Assembly (NCBI GenBank): GCA_023410575.1
Contig: JAEYPP010000015.1
Coordinates: 1 to 64,000, forward strand
Length of the DNA: 64,000 nucleotides
From: Bacillota bacterium
Lineage (GTDB): Bacteria > Bacillota > Clostridia > Lachnospirales > Lachnospiraceae
Direction: 5' to 3'
Numbering within the stretch: position 1 is the stretch's first letter; each line of letters begins with the position of its first letter. Shown one piece after another: positions 16,319 through 25,229 of this stretch. Below the pieces are notes generated by a model, which was not told the origin of the DNA, searched no databases, and saw nothing but the letters and a program-made list of their open reading frames with translations. The translations under genes were made by a program, and so were the position numbers.

Positions 16319-17320
16319 TTAGTTCAATGGTTTTCTAGCTACAATAGAAGTCCAATCCTTCATTGTTGTAATCTCTACGATTTCGAAACCATTACGAAGA
16401 ATAGCCTCTTTAACTTCCTTTGCTTTCATATCAATGATACCAGAACTAATGAATAAAGCACCTGGTTTCATAAAATCAGCTACCATAGAAGAAAGTGGAA
16501 TAATGATATCCGCTAAAATATTAGCAACAACAACATCATAGCAGTTAAGACCAATGTTTTCGCAAAGTTTTTTGTCATCCATTACATTACCATCATAAAT
16601 CTCTAACAACCCTTTTTCACGCTTAGCCGCTTCTTCACGTTTTTTACGAACTACATGAATATGATTTACTTCAGCGTTTTCTACTGCAATATCAGACGCA
16701 TTTACATCAATATCAATGGCAACTTCACATTTTGCTCCTAATTTACTTCCTACGATAGATAAGATACCACTACCACAGCCAACATCAAGGAGTTCATCTC
16801 CCTCTTTTAAGTATTTCTTTAAGTTAAGGATACATAATTTTGTTGTCTCATGGGCACCAGTTCCAAATGCAGTACCAGGATCAATTTCAATTACTAAATC
16901 GCCATCTTTGGACTCTGTAAGTTGCTCCCAAGTAGGTTTAATAACGATTGTATCATCCACACGAAATGGTTTAAAGAACTCTTTCCAATTATTCATCCAA
17001 TCCTTATCTTCTGTCTGAGATACTGAGATTTTTCCAGAACCAACATTGGTAAATGTCGTTAACTCTTCTAGACCAGCTTTTACTTTTTCAATCATTTCCT
17101 TCGTATCAACATCTACATCTAGATAAAAGTTGACTGTTGCAATACCATCATCTTCACCAAGCTCAGGCAATATATCAATAAACAGCTTGTTCTTTTCTTC
17201 TTGCGTTAACTGTACTTTATCTTCAATTTCAATACCTTCAACGCCAAGTTCTTCTAACATATAGCTTACAAGATCAACTGCTTCACATGTTGTCTCTAAG
17301 GATATTTTATTCCACTTCAT
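16319..17320 (-). CDS. prmA: Ribosomal protein L11 methyltransferase
   Basis: A 333-residue class I SAM methyltransferase. The N-terminal L11-recognition domain begins with MKWNKISLETTCEAVDLVSY; DPGTAFGTGAHETT and LLDVGCGSGILSI form the SAM site near residues 145-185, and VVANILADIIIPL is the catalytic-loop motif. It trimethylates L11. A charged insert of about 15 residues (KKREEAAKREK) sits in the SAM domain. It follows dnaJ in the hrcA-grpE-dnaK-dnaJ-prmA order. Confidence 0.95.
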   Translation of the reverse strand: MKWNKISLETTCEAVDLVSYMLEELGVEGIEIEDKVQLTQEEKNKLFIDILPELGEDDGIATVNFYLDVDVDTKEMIEKVKAGLEELTTFTNVGSGKISVSQTEDKDWMNNWKEFFKPFRVDDTIVIKPTWEQLTESKDGDLVIEIDPGTAFGTGAHETTKLCILNLKKYLKEGDELLDVGCGSGILSIVGSKLGAKCEVAIDIDVNASDIAVENAEVNHIHVVRKKREEAAKREKGLLEIYDGNVMDDKKLCENIGLNCYDVVVANILADIIIPLSSMVADFMKPGALFISSGIIDMKAKEVKEAILRNGFEIVEITTMKDWTSIVARKPLN

Positions 17321-17412
17321 GATAGTCTCCGTCTCATTTTTTATATAATTATGTTACAAAGTTATATTATACATACAAGAAATTCAATGTTCAATACATA
17401 CTTCATTGAAAA

Positions 17413-17641
17413 GGGTTGTGCACTAACTGAATGAAAAAACAGCTTTACATTGCTCCTAAAAGAACGAGTATTATCATATATTTTCGGAGTGCCTTACAAG
17501 TCCCACATGCTTTTTGTGGGCTTGTGAGCATCGCGCGCCGAAGAAAATATATGATAATACTCATTCTTTTTCATACTCTTCCTAAAATCACAAACAAAGG
17601 AGCAACAATAAGGTGGCTGTCGCTTAGTACGACAGCCCTAT
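17413..17641. repeat. Long hairpin element, full copy
   Basis: A nearly continuous hairpin. The ends (gggttgtgcactaa and ttagtacgacagccc) are imperfect inverted repeats; a 27-bp inner stem (aaagaacgagtattatcata...) pairs with one G-U mismatch; and the core is cttacaagtcccaca/tgtgggcttgtgag. A second copy lies at 58691-58863. It sits between prmA and dnaJ. A 70-residue open frame over it is not credible as a gene. Confidence 0.85.
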
Positions 17642-17646
17642 GAAAT

Positions 17647-18795
17647 CTATTTACCAAAAAATTTCTTCTTCTTTCCATTTTCTTTATCTGAATCATTATC
17701 ATCTGGCTTTTTTCCAGTCATTAAATCATCAAATTTCTTGAGTGCATCTTTTTGTTCATTTGTCATCTTTGTAGGAACCTGAACAACTAAAGTAACATAA
17801 TGATCCCCACGAACTGCTTTATTACGTAGAGTTGGAACACCTTTTCCACGAAGACGTACTTTGGTATCGGTTTGAGTTCCTGGTTTTACTTCATATAATA
17901 CATCTCCATCCACTGTACTAATACGTACATCACCACCAAGGGTAGCCTGTGCAAATGACATTGGTGCAGTTGAGTAAATATCATAATCTTGTCTTTGGAA
18001 GATCGGATGACGACTTACACTTACTTCTACTAATAGATCACCACGTGCTCCACCATTTGTCCCTGGTTCTCCTTTGCCACGAATACGAATGCTCTGACCA
18101 TCATCAATACCTGCTGGAATCGATACCTGAATCTTCTTCTTATTGCTGATGTAACCAGTACCATAGCAATCGGAACACTTCTCTTTTATAATCTTACCAG
18201 TACCTCGGCAATCTGGACATGTCTGAACGTTACGAACCATACCAAATAAGGATTGTTGAGTAAAGGTAACTTGACCACGACCACCACATTTAGAACAAGT
18301 TTCCGCTGTACTACCAGGCTTTGCCCCACTACCGTGACAAGTATTACATTCATCCTTTAGAGTTAATTCCAATTCTTTTTCACAACCAAAAACTGCTTCT
18401 TCAAACGTAATACGAATTCCAGTACGTAGATTTGCACCAGTCATCGGACCATTATTTGCTCTCTGGCTTCTTCTTCCGCCCCCGAATAAATCTCCGAAGA
18501 TATCTCCAAAGATATCTCCCATATCACCCATATTGTTAAAGTCAAAACCACCAGCGCCACCTTGTTCGAATGCAGCATGACCAAATTGGTCATATTGTCT
18601 CTTTTTATCGGGATCACTTAAGATTGCATAGGCTTCCGACGCTTCTTTAAATTTCGCTTCCGCAGTTTTATCACCTGGATTTGCATCTGGATGATATTTC
18701 TTTGCCAATTGACGATATGCTTTTTTAATCTCATCGTCGGAAGCACTCTTTGAGACGCCTAACACCTCGTAATAATCTCTTTTATTCTCTGCCAT
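17647..18795 (-). CDS. dnaJ: Chaperone DnaJ
   Basis: A 382-residue Hsp40. The J domain carries HPD (KYHPDANPGD) near residue 34. The Gly/Phe region spans about 77-110, and four zinc-binding repeats follow (CNTCHGSG, CSKCGGRG, CPDCRGTG, CSDCYGTG). The C-terminal substrate-binding domains end in a Lys/Asp-rich tail. It stimulates DnaK ATPase and hands over unfolded clients. It is the last chaperone gene of the HrcA-controlled operon. Confidence 0.97.
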   Translation of the reverse strand: MAENKRDYYEVLGVSKSASDDEIKKAYRQLAKKYHPDANPGDKTAEAKFKEASEAYAILSDPDKKRQYDQFGHAAFEQGGAGGFDFNNMGDMGDIFGDIFGDLFGGGRRSQRANNGPMTGANLRTGIRITFEEAVFGCEKELELTLKDECNTCHGSGAKPGSTAETCSKCGGRGQVTFTQQSLFGMVRNVQTCPDCRGTGKIIKEKCSDCYGTGYISNKKKIQVSIPAGIDDGQSIRIRGKGEPGTNGGARGDLLVEVSVSRHPIFQRQDYDIYSTAPMSFAQATLGGDVRISTVDGDVLYEVKPGTQTDTKVRLRGKGVPTLRNKAVRGDHYVTLVVQVPTKMTNEQKDALKKFDDLMTGKKPDDNDSDKENGKKKKFFGK

Positions 18796-18843
18796 AACTA
18801 TCCTCCAACACTCGTAACTTAAATCGCTTTATAATCCACAAAT

Positions 18844-18883
18844 AGCTGTCTCATGATTCTAAATGAGCAATCATAAGACAGCT
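18844..18883 (-). terminator. Hairpin between dnaK and dnaJ
   Basis: agctgtctcatgatt (18844-18858) and aatcataagacagct (18869-18883) pair with one G-U. There is no strong T run on the minus strand, so it is more likely a processing or mRNA-stability element setting the dnaK:dnaJ ratio than a full terminator. Confidence 0.5.
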
Positions 18884-18934
18884 TTTATAAACTAATTGTA
18901 AACTGTTATGGTATTATCCATAACCTAACTTATT

Positions 18935-20800
18935 TTACACTTCTCTGTAGTCTCCGTCAACTACATCATCGCCAGCGTAACTACTATTTCCCTGAGCACC
19001 TGCGCCAGACATATCAGGACCAGCACCTTGCGCACCCTGAGTCTGCTCATACATCTTAGCAAAAACAGTTTGTGCACTGTTCATTAATTTTTCCTTTGCC
19101 GCCTTTAAGTCTTCTACTTCTGCTTCTGACATAACTTCTGGATTGGATTTTGCAACTAAGTCTTTTAAGTGACTTAAGTCAGCTTCTACAGCTGATTTTT
19201 CATCAGCACTAACTTTATCAGCAACATCCTGTAAAGCCTTCTCTACTTGGAATACCATAGCATCAGCATCATTTCTAGTATCAACAGCTTCTTTACGTTT
19301 CTTATCCTGAGCTTCGTACTCAGCAGCTTCTTTAATAGCCTTATCGATATCGCTATCTGACATGCTTGAACCTGAAGTAATTGTAATATGCTGTTCTTTA
19401 CCTGTTCCAAGATCCTTCGCAGATACATTAACGATACCATTTGCATCAATATCAAATGTAACTTCAATCTGTGGTACACCTCTTCTTGCTGGTGGGATAC
19501 CATCAAGGCGGAATTGTCCAAGACTCTTGTTATCTTTTGCAAACTGTCTCTCACCTTGAACAACATTAATATCAACTGCTGTCTGGTTATCTGCTGCTGT
19601 AGAGAACACCTGGCTCTTCTTTGTAGGAATTGTAGTATTTCTTTCAATTAATCTTGTTGCAATACCACCCATTGTTTCAATAGAAAGTGACAATGGAGTT
19701 ACATCAAGAAGTAAGATATCGCCGGCACCAGTGTCACCAGCTAGTTTACCACCTTGAACGGAAGCACCAATAGCAACACATTCATCAGGGTTTAATGTTT
19801 TACTTGGTTCATGACCAGTTAACATCTTAACTTTATCCTGAACAGCAGGGATACGTGTAGAACCACCTACTAATAATACTTTGCTTAATTCGGAAGCTGC
19901 TAAACCTGCATCTTTTAATGCATTTTGAACTGGAATAGCTGTTCTTTCAACTAAATCATGTGTTAATTCATCGAATTTAGCACGTGTTAAGTTAAGGTCA
20001 AAGTGTTTTGGACCTTCCGATGTAGCAGTAATGAAAGGAAGATTAACGTTAGTTGTCGTTGCAGCAGAAAGCTCTTTCTTAGCTTTTTCAGCAGCTTCCT
20101 TTAATCTCTGAAGTGCCATCTTATCAGTTGACAAGTCAACGCCTTCTAATTTCTTGAATTCATCGATAAAGTATCTTGTAACTCTATCATCGAAGTCATC
20201 ACCACCAAGTCTGTTATCACCGGATGTAGATAATACTTCGATTACACCATCACCGATTTCAATAATGGAAACGTCGAAGGTACCACCACCTAAATCGTAA
20301 ACCATGATTTTTTGCTCATGTTCATTGTCAAGACCATACGCTAAAGCTGCTGCAGTTGGTTCGTTGATAATTCTCTTAACATCTAAGCCTGCAATTTTAC
20401 CTGCATCTTTTGTTGCCTGTCTTTGAGCATCGTTGAAATAAGCAGGAACTGTAATAACAGCTTCTGTAACCTTTTCACCTAGATAGCTTTCAGCATCTGC
20501 TTTTAATTTTTGAAGAATCATTGCTGAAATTTCCTGTGGTGAATATTTCTTATCATCAATCGCAACCTTAAAGTCTGTACCCATGTGTCTCTTAATTGAA
20601 GATATTGTCTTATCTGAGTTTGTTACAGCCTGACGTTTTGCTGACTCACCAACAATTCTTTCACCTGTCTTTGTAAATGCTACAACAGATGGTGTAGTTC
20701 TTGAACCTTCTGTATTTGTTATAACTACTGGTTTTCCACCTTCCATAACAGCTACACAGGAGTTCGTTGTTCCTAAATCGATACCTATAATTTTACCCAT
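18935..20800 (-). CDS. dnaK: Chaperone DnaK (Hsp70)
   Basis: A 621-residue Hsp70. It starts MGKIIGIDLGTTNSCVAVME; the ATPase motifs include VYDLGGGTFDVSI and VLLVGGSTRIPAV, and the linker DVTPLSLSIET leads into the substrate-binding domain. The tail is Gly/Ala-rich and ends DVVDGDYREV. It has normal length and no breaks, and works with the neighbouring GrpE and DnaJ. Confidence 0.98.
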   Translation of the reverse strand: MGKIIGIDLGTTNSCVAVMEGGKPVVITNTEGSRTTPSVVAFTKTGERIVGESAKRQAVTNSDKTISSIKRHMGTDFKVAIDDKKYSPQEISAMILQKLKADAESYLGEKVTEAVITVPAYFNDAQRQATKDAGKIAGLDVKRIINEPTAAALAYGLDNEHEQKIMVYDLGGGTFDVSIIEIGDGVIEVLSTSGDNRLGGDDFDDRVTRYFIDEFKKLEGVDLSTDKMALQRLKEAAEKAKKELSAATTTNVNLPFITATSEGPKHFDLNLTRAKFDELTHDLVERTAIPVQNALKDAGLAASELSKVLLVGGSTRIPAVQDKVKMLTGHEPSKTLNPDECVAIGASVQGGKLAGDTGAGDILLLDVTPLSLSIETMGGIATRLIERNTTIPTKKSQVFSTAADNQTAVDINVVQGERQFAKDNKSLGQFRLDGIPPARRGVPQIEVTFDIDANGIVNVSAKDLGTGKEQHITITSGSSMSDSDIDKAIKEAAEYEAQDKKRKEAVDTRNDADAMVFQVEKALQDVADKVSADEKSAVEADLSHLKDLVAKSNPEVMSEAEVEDLKAAKEKLMNSAQTVFAKMYEQTQGAQGAGPDMSGAGAQGNSSYAGDDVVDGDYREV

Positions 20801-20906
20801 AATCTATTCCTCCATTCATAAATGTCATTCTATCTATAATCTGTATTATCTGAAACTAACATCAAATAATACGTATTAACTAACACTAATACTTGCCAAA
20901 CTTTCT

Positions 20907-21587
20907 TTAGTTTACTACTTTTACCATACTGTGACGAACTACACTGTCTCGGTACATATATCCTTTTTGGAATTCTTCTGCAACGATATTCTCGCCCATG
21001 GAATCATCTTCTGCATGCATTACTGCATTATGGAAATTTGGATCAAATACATTGCCAACTGCATCAATTGGTTTTACTCCAGCGCTTTCCAAAGTTGTCA
21101 TTAACTGTTTGTAGATCATCTCGATTCCTTGTGCAAAAGCACCTTGTTTTTCTTCGGAACTTACACTTGCTAATCCACGTTCAAAATTATCAACAACAGG
21201 AAGAATTTTTTCAACGATATCCTTTGCTCCAATCTCAAACATCTGAGCTTTTTCCTTCTCGGAACGTTTTCTAAAGTTGTCAAACTCAGCCATATTACGC
21301 ATTAAGCGATCCGTTAATTCTTCAATTTTTTCATCTTTCTTATCCTTTTTCTCTTTTTTCTTAAAGAAAGACTTCTTTTCCTTTGTTGTCTCTGAACCAT
21401 CTTCTGTATTATCTTCAATTTCTTCGCTTTGCTCTTCTTCTACATCTTGTGTATCTTGCGTAGCTTCTGCTTCAACACTCTCTTCTTCGCTGGCTTTTTT
21501 CATATTGCCTTTATCAATCATGTCTTTTTCCATCATATCTTCAACTTCATCATTCATGATGTCCTTAAAATCCTCATTATTCGCCAC
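20907..21587 (-). CDS. grpE: Nucleotide exchange factor GrpE
   Basis: A 226-residue protein. Residues 1-85 are highly acidic and disordered-looking with a lysine-rich end; then a long helix (RLMRNMAEFDNFRKRSEKEK) and the C-terminal beta domain (GVKPIDAVGNVFDPNFHNAV) give the GrpE signature. It releases ADP from DnaK. It lies 49 bp downstream of hrcA in one transcript. Confidence 0.96.
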   Translation of the reverse strand: MANNEDFKDIMNDEVEDMMEKDMIDKGNMKKASEEESVEAEATQDTQDVEEEQSEEIEDNTEDGSETTKEKKSFFKKKEKKDKKDEKIEELTDRLMRNMAEFDNFRKRSEKEKAQMFEIGAKDIVEKILPVVDNFERGLASVSSEEKQGAFAQGIEMIYKQLMTTLESAGVKPIDAVGNVFDPNFHNAVMHAEDDSMGENIVAEEFQKGYMYRDSVVRHSMVKVVN

Positions 21588-21636
21588 GTTTTATTTCACC
21601 CTTCTTTCCTCATATTATGATGTAACTTTATTATTA

Positions 21637-22671
21637 CTACTTATCCCTAGTTTTAAAAATGTCATCAAGTTGAACCATTAGGTTTTGTAAAGTAGAAACT
21701 ACTTTTTCATAATCCATACGTTTCGGACCAATAATTCCGACCTTTCCGTAAACACCCTCTTCAATTTGATAAGTAGCTGTAACAACGGCACAATCTTTCA
21801 TAGATTCGACTGGCGTTTCATCACCAATATAAACTTGAATTCCCCGATTTTCACCATTCTGAACTTCATTGTTCATCAAGTTAGTTAATTGCTGTTTTTC
21901 CTCTAACGTATATAAAAGTTCAGTAGCTTTTTCTGTATTATTAAGTTCTGGATATTTTAATATGTTAGTTGTACCTGATGTAAAAATCTGAACATCTTCT
22001 TCCTCACTAATTGCCTGAGCAACAGCATCTAAGATGTCACTTACTACAAAACTGTGTTTTCCAGCTTGCTCCTTCACCTTGCGAATCAAGGATAAATTAA
22101 TCTCTGTCATATCTAAACCTGTTAAAAATGTATTAATAACAATATTTAGCTTTAGCAAAGTATCTTGATCTAAAGGTTGTGCAATTGCTATCATCTTATT
22201 CTTAACAATATTGCCTTCTAAGACAATAATTGCAAGTATCTGTGTTTTATCAACTTCTGTTAGCTGAAGAAATTTTATTTTCTTTGTACGATACTGTGGT
22301 GCAGTTACCATAGTCGCATAATTTGTATTCACTGCAAGTAACTTTGCTACCTGTTTTAACAAGTTTTCCATCTTATCTGCTTTTTCTATTAACATTCCAC
22401 GCATTTCTTCTACTTGCTGTGTTTTTTCTTCCAACATCGTATCAACATATAATCGATATCCTTTATCAGAAGGAATACGACCAGCTGATGTATGAGGCTG
22501 TAGAATGTAACCAAGCTCTTCTAAGTCTGCCATCTCATTACGAATCGTTGCTGAACTTAAATTCAAATCCGTATACTTTGAAATTGTTCTTGAACCAACA
22601 GGTTCTCCAGTCTCTAAGTAATTGCGAATAATTGCTTGCAATATCTTAAGCTTTCTATCATCCAACTGCAT
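21637..22671 (-). CDS. hrcA: Heat-inducible repressor HrcA
   Basis: A 344-residue winged-helix repressor: DNA-binding N-terminus (LDDRKLKILQAIIRNYLETG, GSRTISKYTDLNLSSATIRNEM) followed by the GAF-like dimer domain. It binds CIRCE, and a perfect CIRCE lies 67 bp upstream, so it is autoregulated. The ATG at 22671 is preferred over the frame's first codon because it follows AGAAGG and begins at the usual HrcA N-terminus. Confidence 0.95.
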   Translation of the reverse strand: MQLDDRKLKILQAIIRNYLETGEPVGSRTISKYTDLNLSSATIRNEMADLEELGYILQPHTSAGRIPSDKGYRLYVDTMLEEKTQQVEEMRGMLIEKADKMENLLKQVAKLLAVNTNYATMVTAPQYRTKKIKFLQLTEVDKTQILAIIVLEGNIVKNKMIAIAQPLDQDTLLKLNIVINTFLTGLDMTEINLSLIRKVKEQAGKHSFVVSDILDAVAQAISEEEDVQIFTSGTTNILKYPELNNTEKATELLYTLEEKQQLTNLMNNEVQNGENRGIQVYIGDETPVESMKDCAVVTATYQIEEGVYGKVGIIGPKRMDYEKVVSTLQNLMVQLDDIFKTRDK

Positions 22672-22737
22672 TTTTCCTTCTTTCCCAAACTTTATCGTTT
22701 GCTGCAATCAAGTTATAGTCGCTACCGATTTTCATTG

Positions 22738-22764
22738 TTAGCACTCAATGAGGTAGAGTGCTAA
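22738..22764. promoter_or_regulatory. CIRCE operator of the hrcA-grpE-dnaK-dnaJ operon
   Basis: TTAGCACTC, nine bases, GAGTGCTAA: a perfect match to the CIRCE consensus and its spacing. It lies between the promoter and hrcA. Confidence 0.98.
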
Positions 22765-22777
22765 CACCTTTATACAT

Positions 22778-22806
22778 AAATTATCACTATCTGAATATTT
22801 TGTCAA
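22778..22806 (-). promoter_or_regulatory. Promoter of the hrcA operon
   Basis: On the minus strand TTGACA (22801-22806), a 17-base spacer and TAATTT (22778-22783), directly upstream of CIRCE so that HrcA binding would cover the transcription start. Confidence 0.75.
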
Positions 22807-22920
22807 TACAAATTAAAAATTTTTTTCAAATTCCTTTTATATTGTTTTTTTCAATCAGAGATTAGTATGTACTTTATTTATTCTTTTACTTGTACGATAA
22901 CCTTTTATTTGGTGAAATAA

Positions 22921-23025
22921 AAGTCGTCGGTACATAAGGCCTGTATTATAGGCCATTATCCCATTCTCTAAAGATTTCCTTGTGCAAAATGACGTCGAAT
23001 TTCTATCTTAAGGACTTTTGACACC
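22921..23025 (+). repeat. Partial copy of the dispersed composite element
   Basis: Shares gaagtcgtcggta-like, ggcctgtattataggcc and ttgtgcaaaatgacgtc segments with 2960-3300, and the tail (gaatttctatcttaagg ... ttgacacc) with the reverse copy at 32196. It fills most of the gap upstream of hrcA; no gene seen. Confidence 0.7.
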
Positions 23026-23045
23026 TTGCCCCTATGAAATAACAA

Positions 23046-23091
23046 AGCGTAAACTCAATTGACAAACGTCATAGTGAATTCACGCTTTTCT
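23046..23091 (-). terminator. Hairpin after the DUF3783 gene
   Basis: aaagcgtaaactca and tgaattcacgcttt pair with two mismatches around a roughly 18-base loop, just past the stop codon at 23099. The T run is weak. Confidence 0.5.
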
Positions 23092-23098
23092 TCATTTC

Positions 23099-23470
23099 TT
23101 AATTTATTAACTTATATTTCGCTTCCATTGCTTTCTTTTCTTTTTCCATCTCAACAAACAATTCTGGAACTGTCCAATTGCGATTAGCAGCTGTAAGTAT
23201 TGCTTTATAAGTAATATTAATCTTCTTATTTCTTAATCGATATAGCACTTGGTCTATTTCGGAACTTGTTAAATCACACATCAGCAACAAACTACCTTCT
23301 GGTTTATCCCCTGAAAACAATTCAACCTCTTCTATCATTCCTGATACTAAGTTATCTATCTTTTGGCCGAATTGTTCATTTGGGATTGCTTCAACACGTA
23401 AGTGCATGGTTGCTAATGCAAGTTTTACGTTCATTGGCTGCTCAACTTGGAATAGTAATATCTTCTTCAT
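23099..23470 (-). CDS. DUF3783 family protein
   Basis: A 123-residue soluble protein. The pattern (ILLFQVEQPMNVKLALATMHLRVEAIP, LLLMCDLTSSEIDQVLYRLR, YKAILTAANRNWTV) fits DUF3783, a clostridial family of unknown function. GGAG before the ATG at 23470 fixes the start. It stands alone between hemW and hrcA. No catalytic motif is visible. Confidence 0.7.
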   Translation of the reverse strand: MKKILLFQVEQPMNVKLALATMHLRVEAIPNEQFGQKIDNLVSGMIEEVELFSGDKPEGSLLLMCDLTSSEIDQVLYRLRNKKINITYKAILTAANRNWTVPELFVEMEKEKKAMEAKYKLIN

Positions 23471-23647
23471 ATAAATCTCCTCATTAACTTTGGAACTTGA
23501 AACCACATAGGAACGTAACTACTAGTATATGATTTCGAATTCTATCACTATAGTATTGGATTATCCAATATTACTATGAATGAACTGTTAGCAGCTTTGA
23601 TTATATATGAAAGCTCAACAAATGTCTATTCAAAAGTTAAATTACTA

Positions 23648-23785
23648 CTATATTCCGCTAATGGACTTTTTTTCTTCTTGTTTCGTATTTTTCTTTTCAC
23701 CAGTTCCATGATCATAACGCCATGCTATGATTCCTCCGACAACCGCGATTACTGTAAATAACACAATTAATATAGTATACATCAT
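23648..23785 (-). CDS. 45-residue single-span membrane protein
   Basis: Starts with two ATG codons (23785 and 23782), preceded by GGGAGG at ideal spacing, and ends TAG TAG. The sequence is a hydrophobic helix (TILIVLFTVIAVVGGIIAW) followed by a short, Lys/Glu-rich, probably cytoplasmic tail (GEKKNTKQEEKK). It is too short for usual gene-finding cutoffs. The function is unknown; the ribosome site and helix-then-charged-tail plan argue that it is real. Confidence 0.7.
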   Translation of the reverse strand: MMYTILIVLFTVIAVVGGIIAWRYDHGTGEKKNTKQEEKKSISGI

Positions 23786-23979
23786 TGTTGTTTCCTCCCA
23801 TTTTTTAGATAATTATGAGAAATACTTTTCTAAATTAATATCTCATTATAAATCTAAAAACTGGTAAAATCAATGAATGTAGCCATATCTTAACGCTTTC
23901 TTTACACGCAGATACAACTAAAAACTGTTGGCAAGAAATTGATTGATATCCGTCTCAATTTCCATCCAACAGTTTCTAT

Positions 23980-25128
23980 TTAATCTAATATAAATTCCGT
24001 AAATACTGAATTACTTACATCCAGTCCATATTCTGTAAGTCGTAGAAAATCTCCCTCAAGCTCTATCACCTTTTCATCAAGTAATTTACGAATACTGGCG
24101 TCATAAATCTTTAACATCGATACACCAAAACACTGTTCGAATTTAGAAAGCTGCACGCCTTCACACATGCGAAGCCCTAGAAACATAAACTCTTCCATTG
24201 CATCTCTTTTACTTAAAATTTCAAGCTCTCGCTGTACACTCTTCCCCTGCTGAATACATGTTAAATAACTCGTCATATCCTCTTCATTATGGAATCGTTG
24301 TCCTTGATATAAACTAGAAGCACCTAACCCAAAGCCCAAATAATCAACTCTTGTCCAATATCCAATATTATGACGACATTCAAAGCCCTTCTTTGCATAA
24401 TTAGAGATTTCATACCGTTCAAAGCCATTTTTTTGCAAGATTTCCTTTGTTCTCTCATACATCAGGCGATCTAATTCTATTGAGGGTAACTCTTCCAATT
24501 TTGTTCCATTTTCTCCATACCACTGATCAAAAGCTGTACCTTCTTCAATAATTAAACTATATGCCGAAATATGTTCTGGATTGAGTGCAACAACCTTATG
24601 AAGCGTCTCCTCATATTGCTTAAGCGTTTGTTTTGGTAAAGCGGACATTAAATCAATATTAATATTCATAAATCCCAGTTTTCGTGCTAACGCATAATTA
24701 TCACAAAACCGCTCATACGTATGAATTCTGCCCAATAACCTTAATTCTTCATTATTCGCGCTTTGTAATCCAAAGCTTATTCGATTCACAGATAAATCAC
24801 GATATGTGGTTAAAAGTTCTTCATCTACAGTCTCTGGATTACATTCTACCGTAATTTCACAATTTTCAGAGAAAACGGCAACCATATGAAGTGCTTCCAT
24901 AATCTGAGTAAAATGCTCTTTTGATAGTAATGATGGAGTTCCACCCCCAAAGAAGATTGAAATCACTTCGTATCCATCAAGCCTAGATTTACTCGCCATA
25001 ATTTCTTGTACTAATGCTTGCACATATTGATTTTTTGTATTTTCGTCCGATGCTTTTGATAAAAAGTCACAGTAATTGCATTTTCTTACACAAAATGGAA
25101 TATGAATATAAAGTTCTATTTTTTTCAT
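23980..25128 (-). CDS. hemW: HemW, heme chaperone-like radical SAM protein
   Basis: A 382-residue radical-SAM protein. The cluster motif is CVRKCNYCDF near residue 15, followed by FFGGGTPSLL, NRISFGLQS and IDLMSALPKQT, then a HemN C-terminal domain. Often mis-annotated as coproporphyrinogen oxidase (HemN), but the position after lepA and the motif spacing fit HemW. The ATG at 25128 follows AAGG and places the Fe-S motif at the usual distance. An MCP gene separates it from lepA here. Confidence 0.92.
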   Translation of the reverse strand: MKKIELYIHIPFCVRKCNYCDFLSKASDENTKNQYVQALVQEIMASKSRLDGYEVISIFFGGGTPSLLSKEHFTQIMEALHMVAVFSENCEITVECNPETVDEELLTTYRDLSVNRISFGLQSANNEELRLLGRIHTYERFCDNYALARKLGFMNINIDLMSALPKQTLKQYEETLHKVVALNPEHISAYSLIIEEGTAFDQWYGENGTKLEELPSIELDRLMYERTKEILQKNGFERYEISNYAKKGFECRHNIGYWTRVDYLGFGLGASSLYQGQRFHNEEDMTSYLTCIQQGKSVQRELEILSKRDAMEEFMFLGLRMCEGVQLSKFEQCFGVSMLKIYDASIRKLLDEKVIELEGDFLRLTEYGLDVSNSVFTEFILD

Positions 25129-25229
25129 TGACTTACCTTTCAAATGTAATGTAACCACCTAATTATAACCCGAATCATACCATATAAAAGGATACATGAC
25201 AAGCAAACCAATTAAGCTATCAATATTGT

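Noticed and set aside
17431..17643. 70-residue plus-strand frame between prmA and dnaJ
   Set aside because: It lies wholly inside a long hairpin repeat.
23980..25128. Coproporphyrinogen III oxidase (HemN)
   Set aside because: The position next to lepA/hrcA and the motif layout fit HemW, a heme chaperone-like protein.
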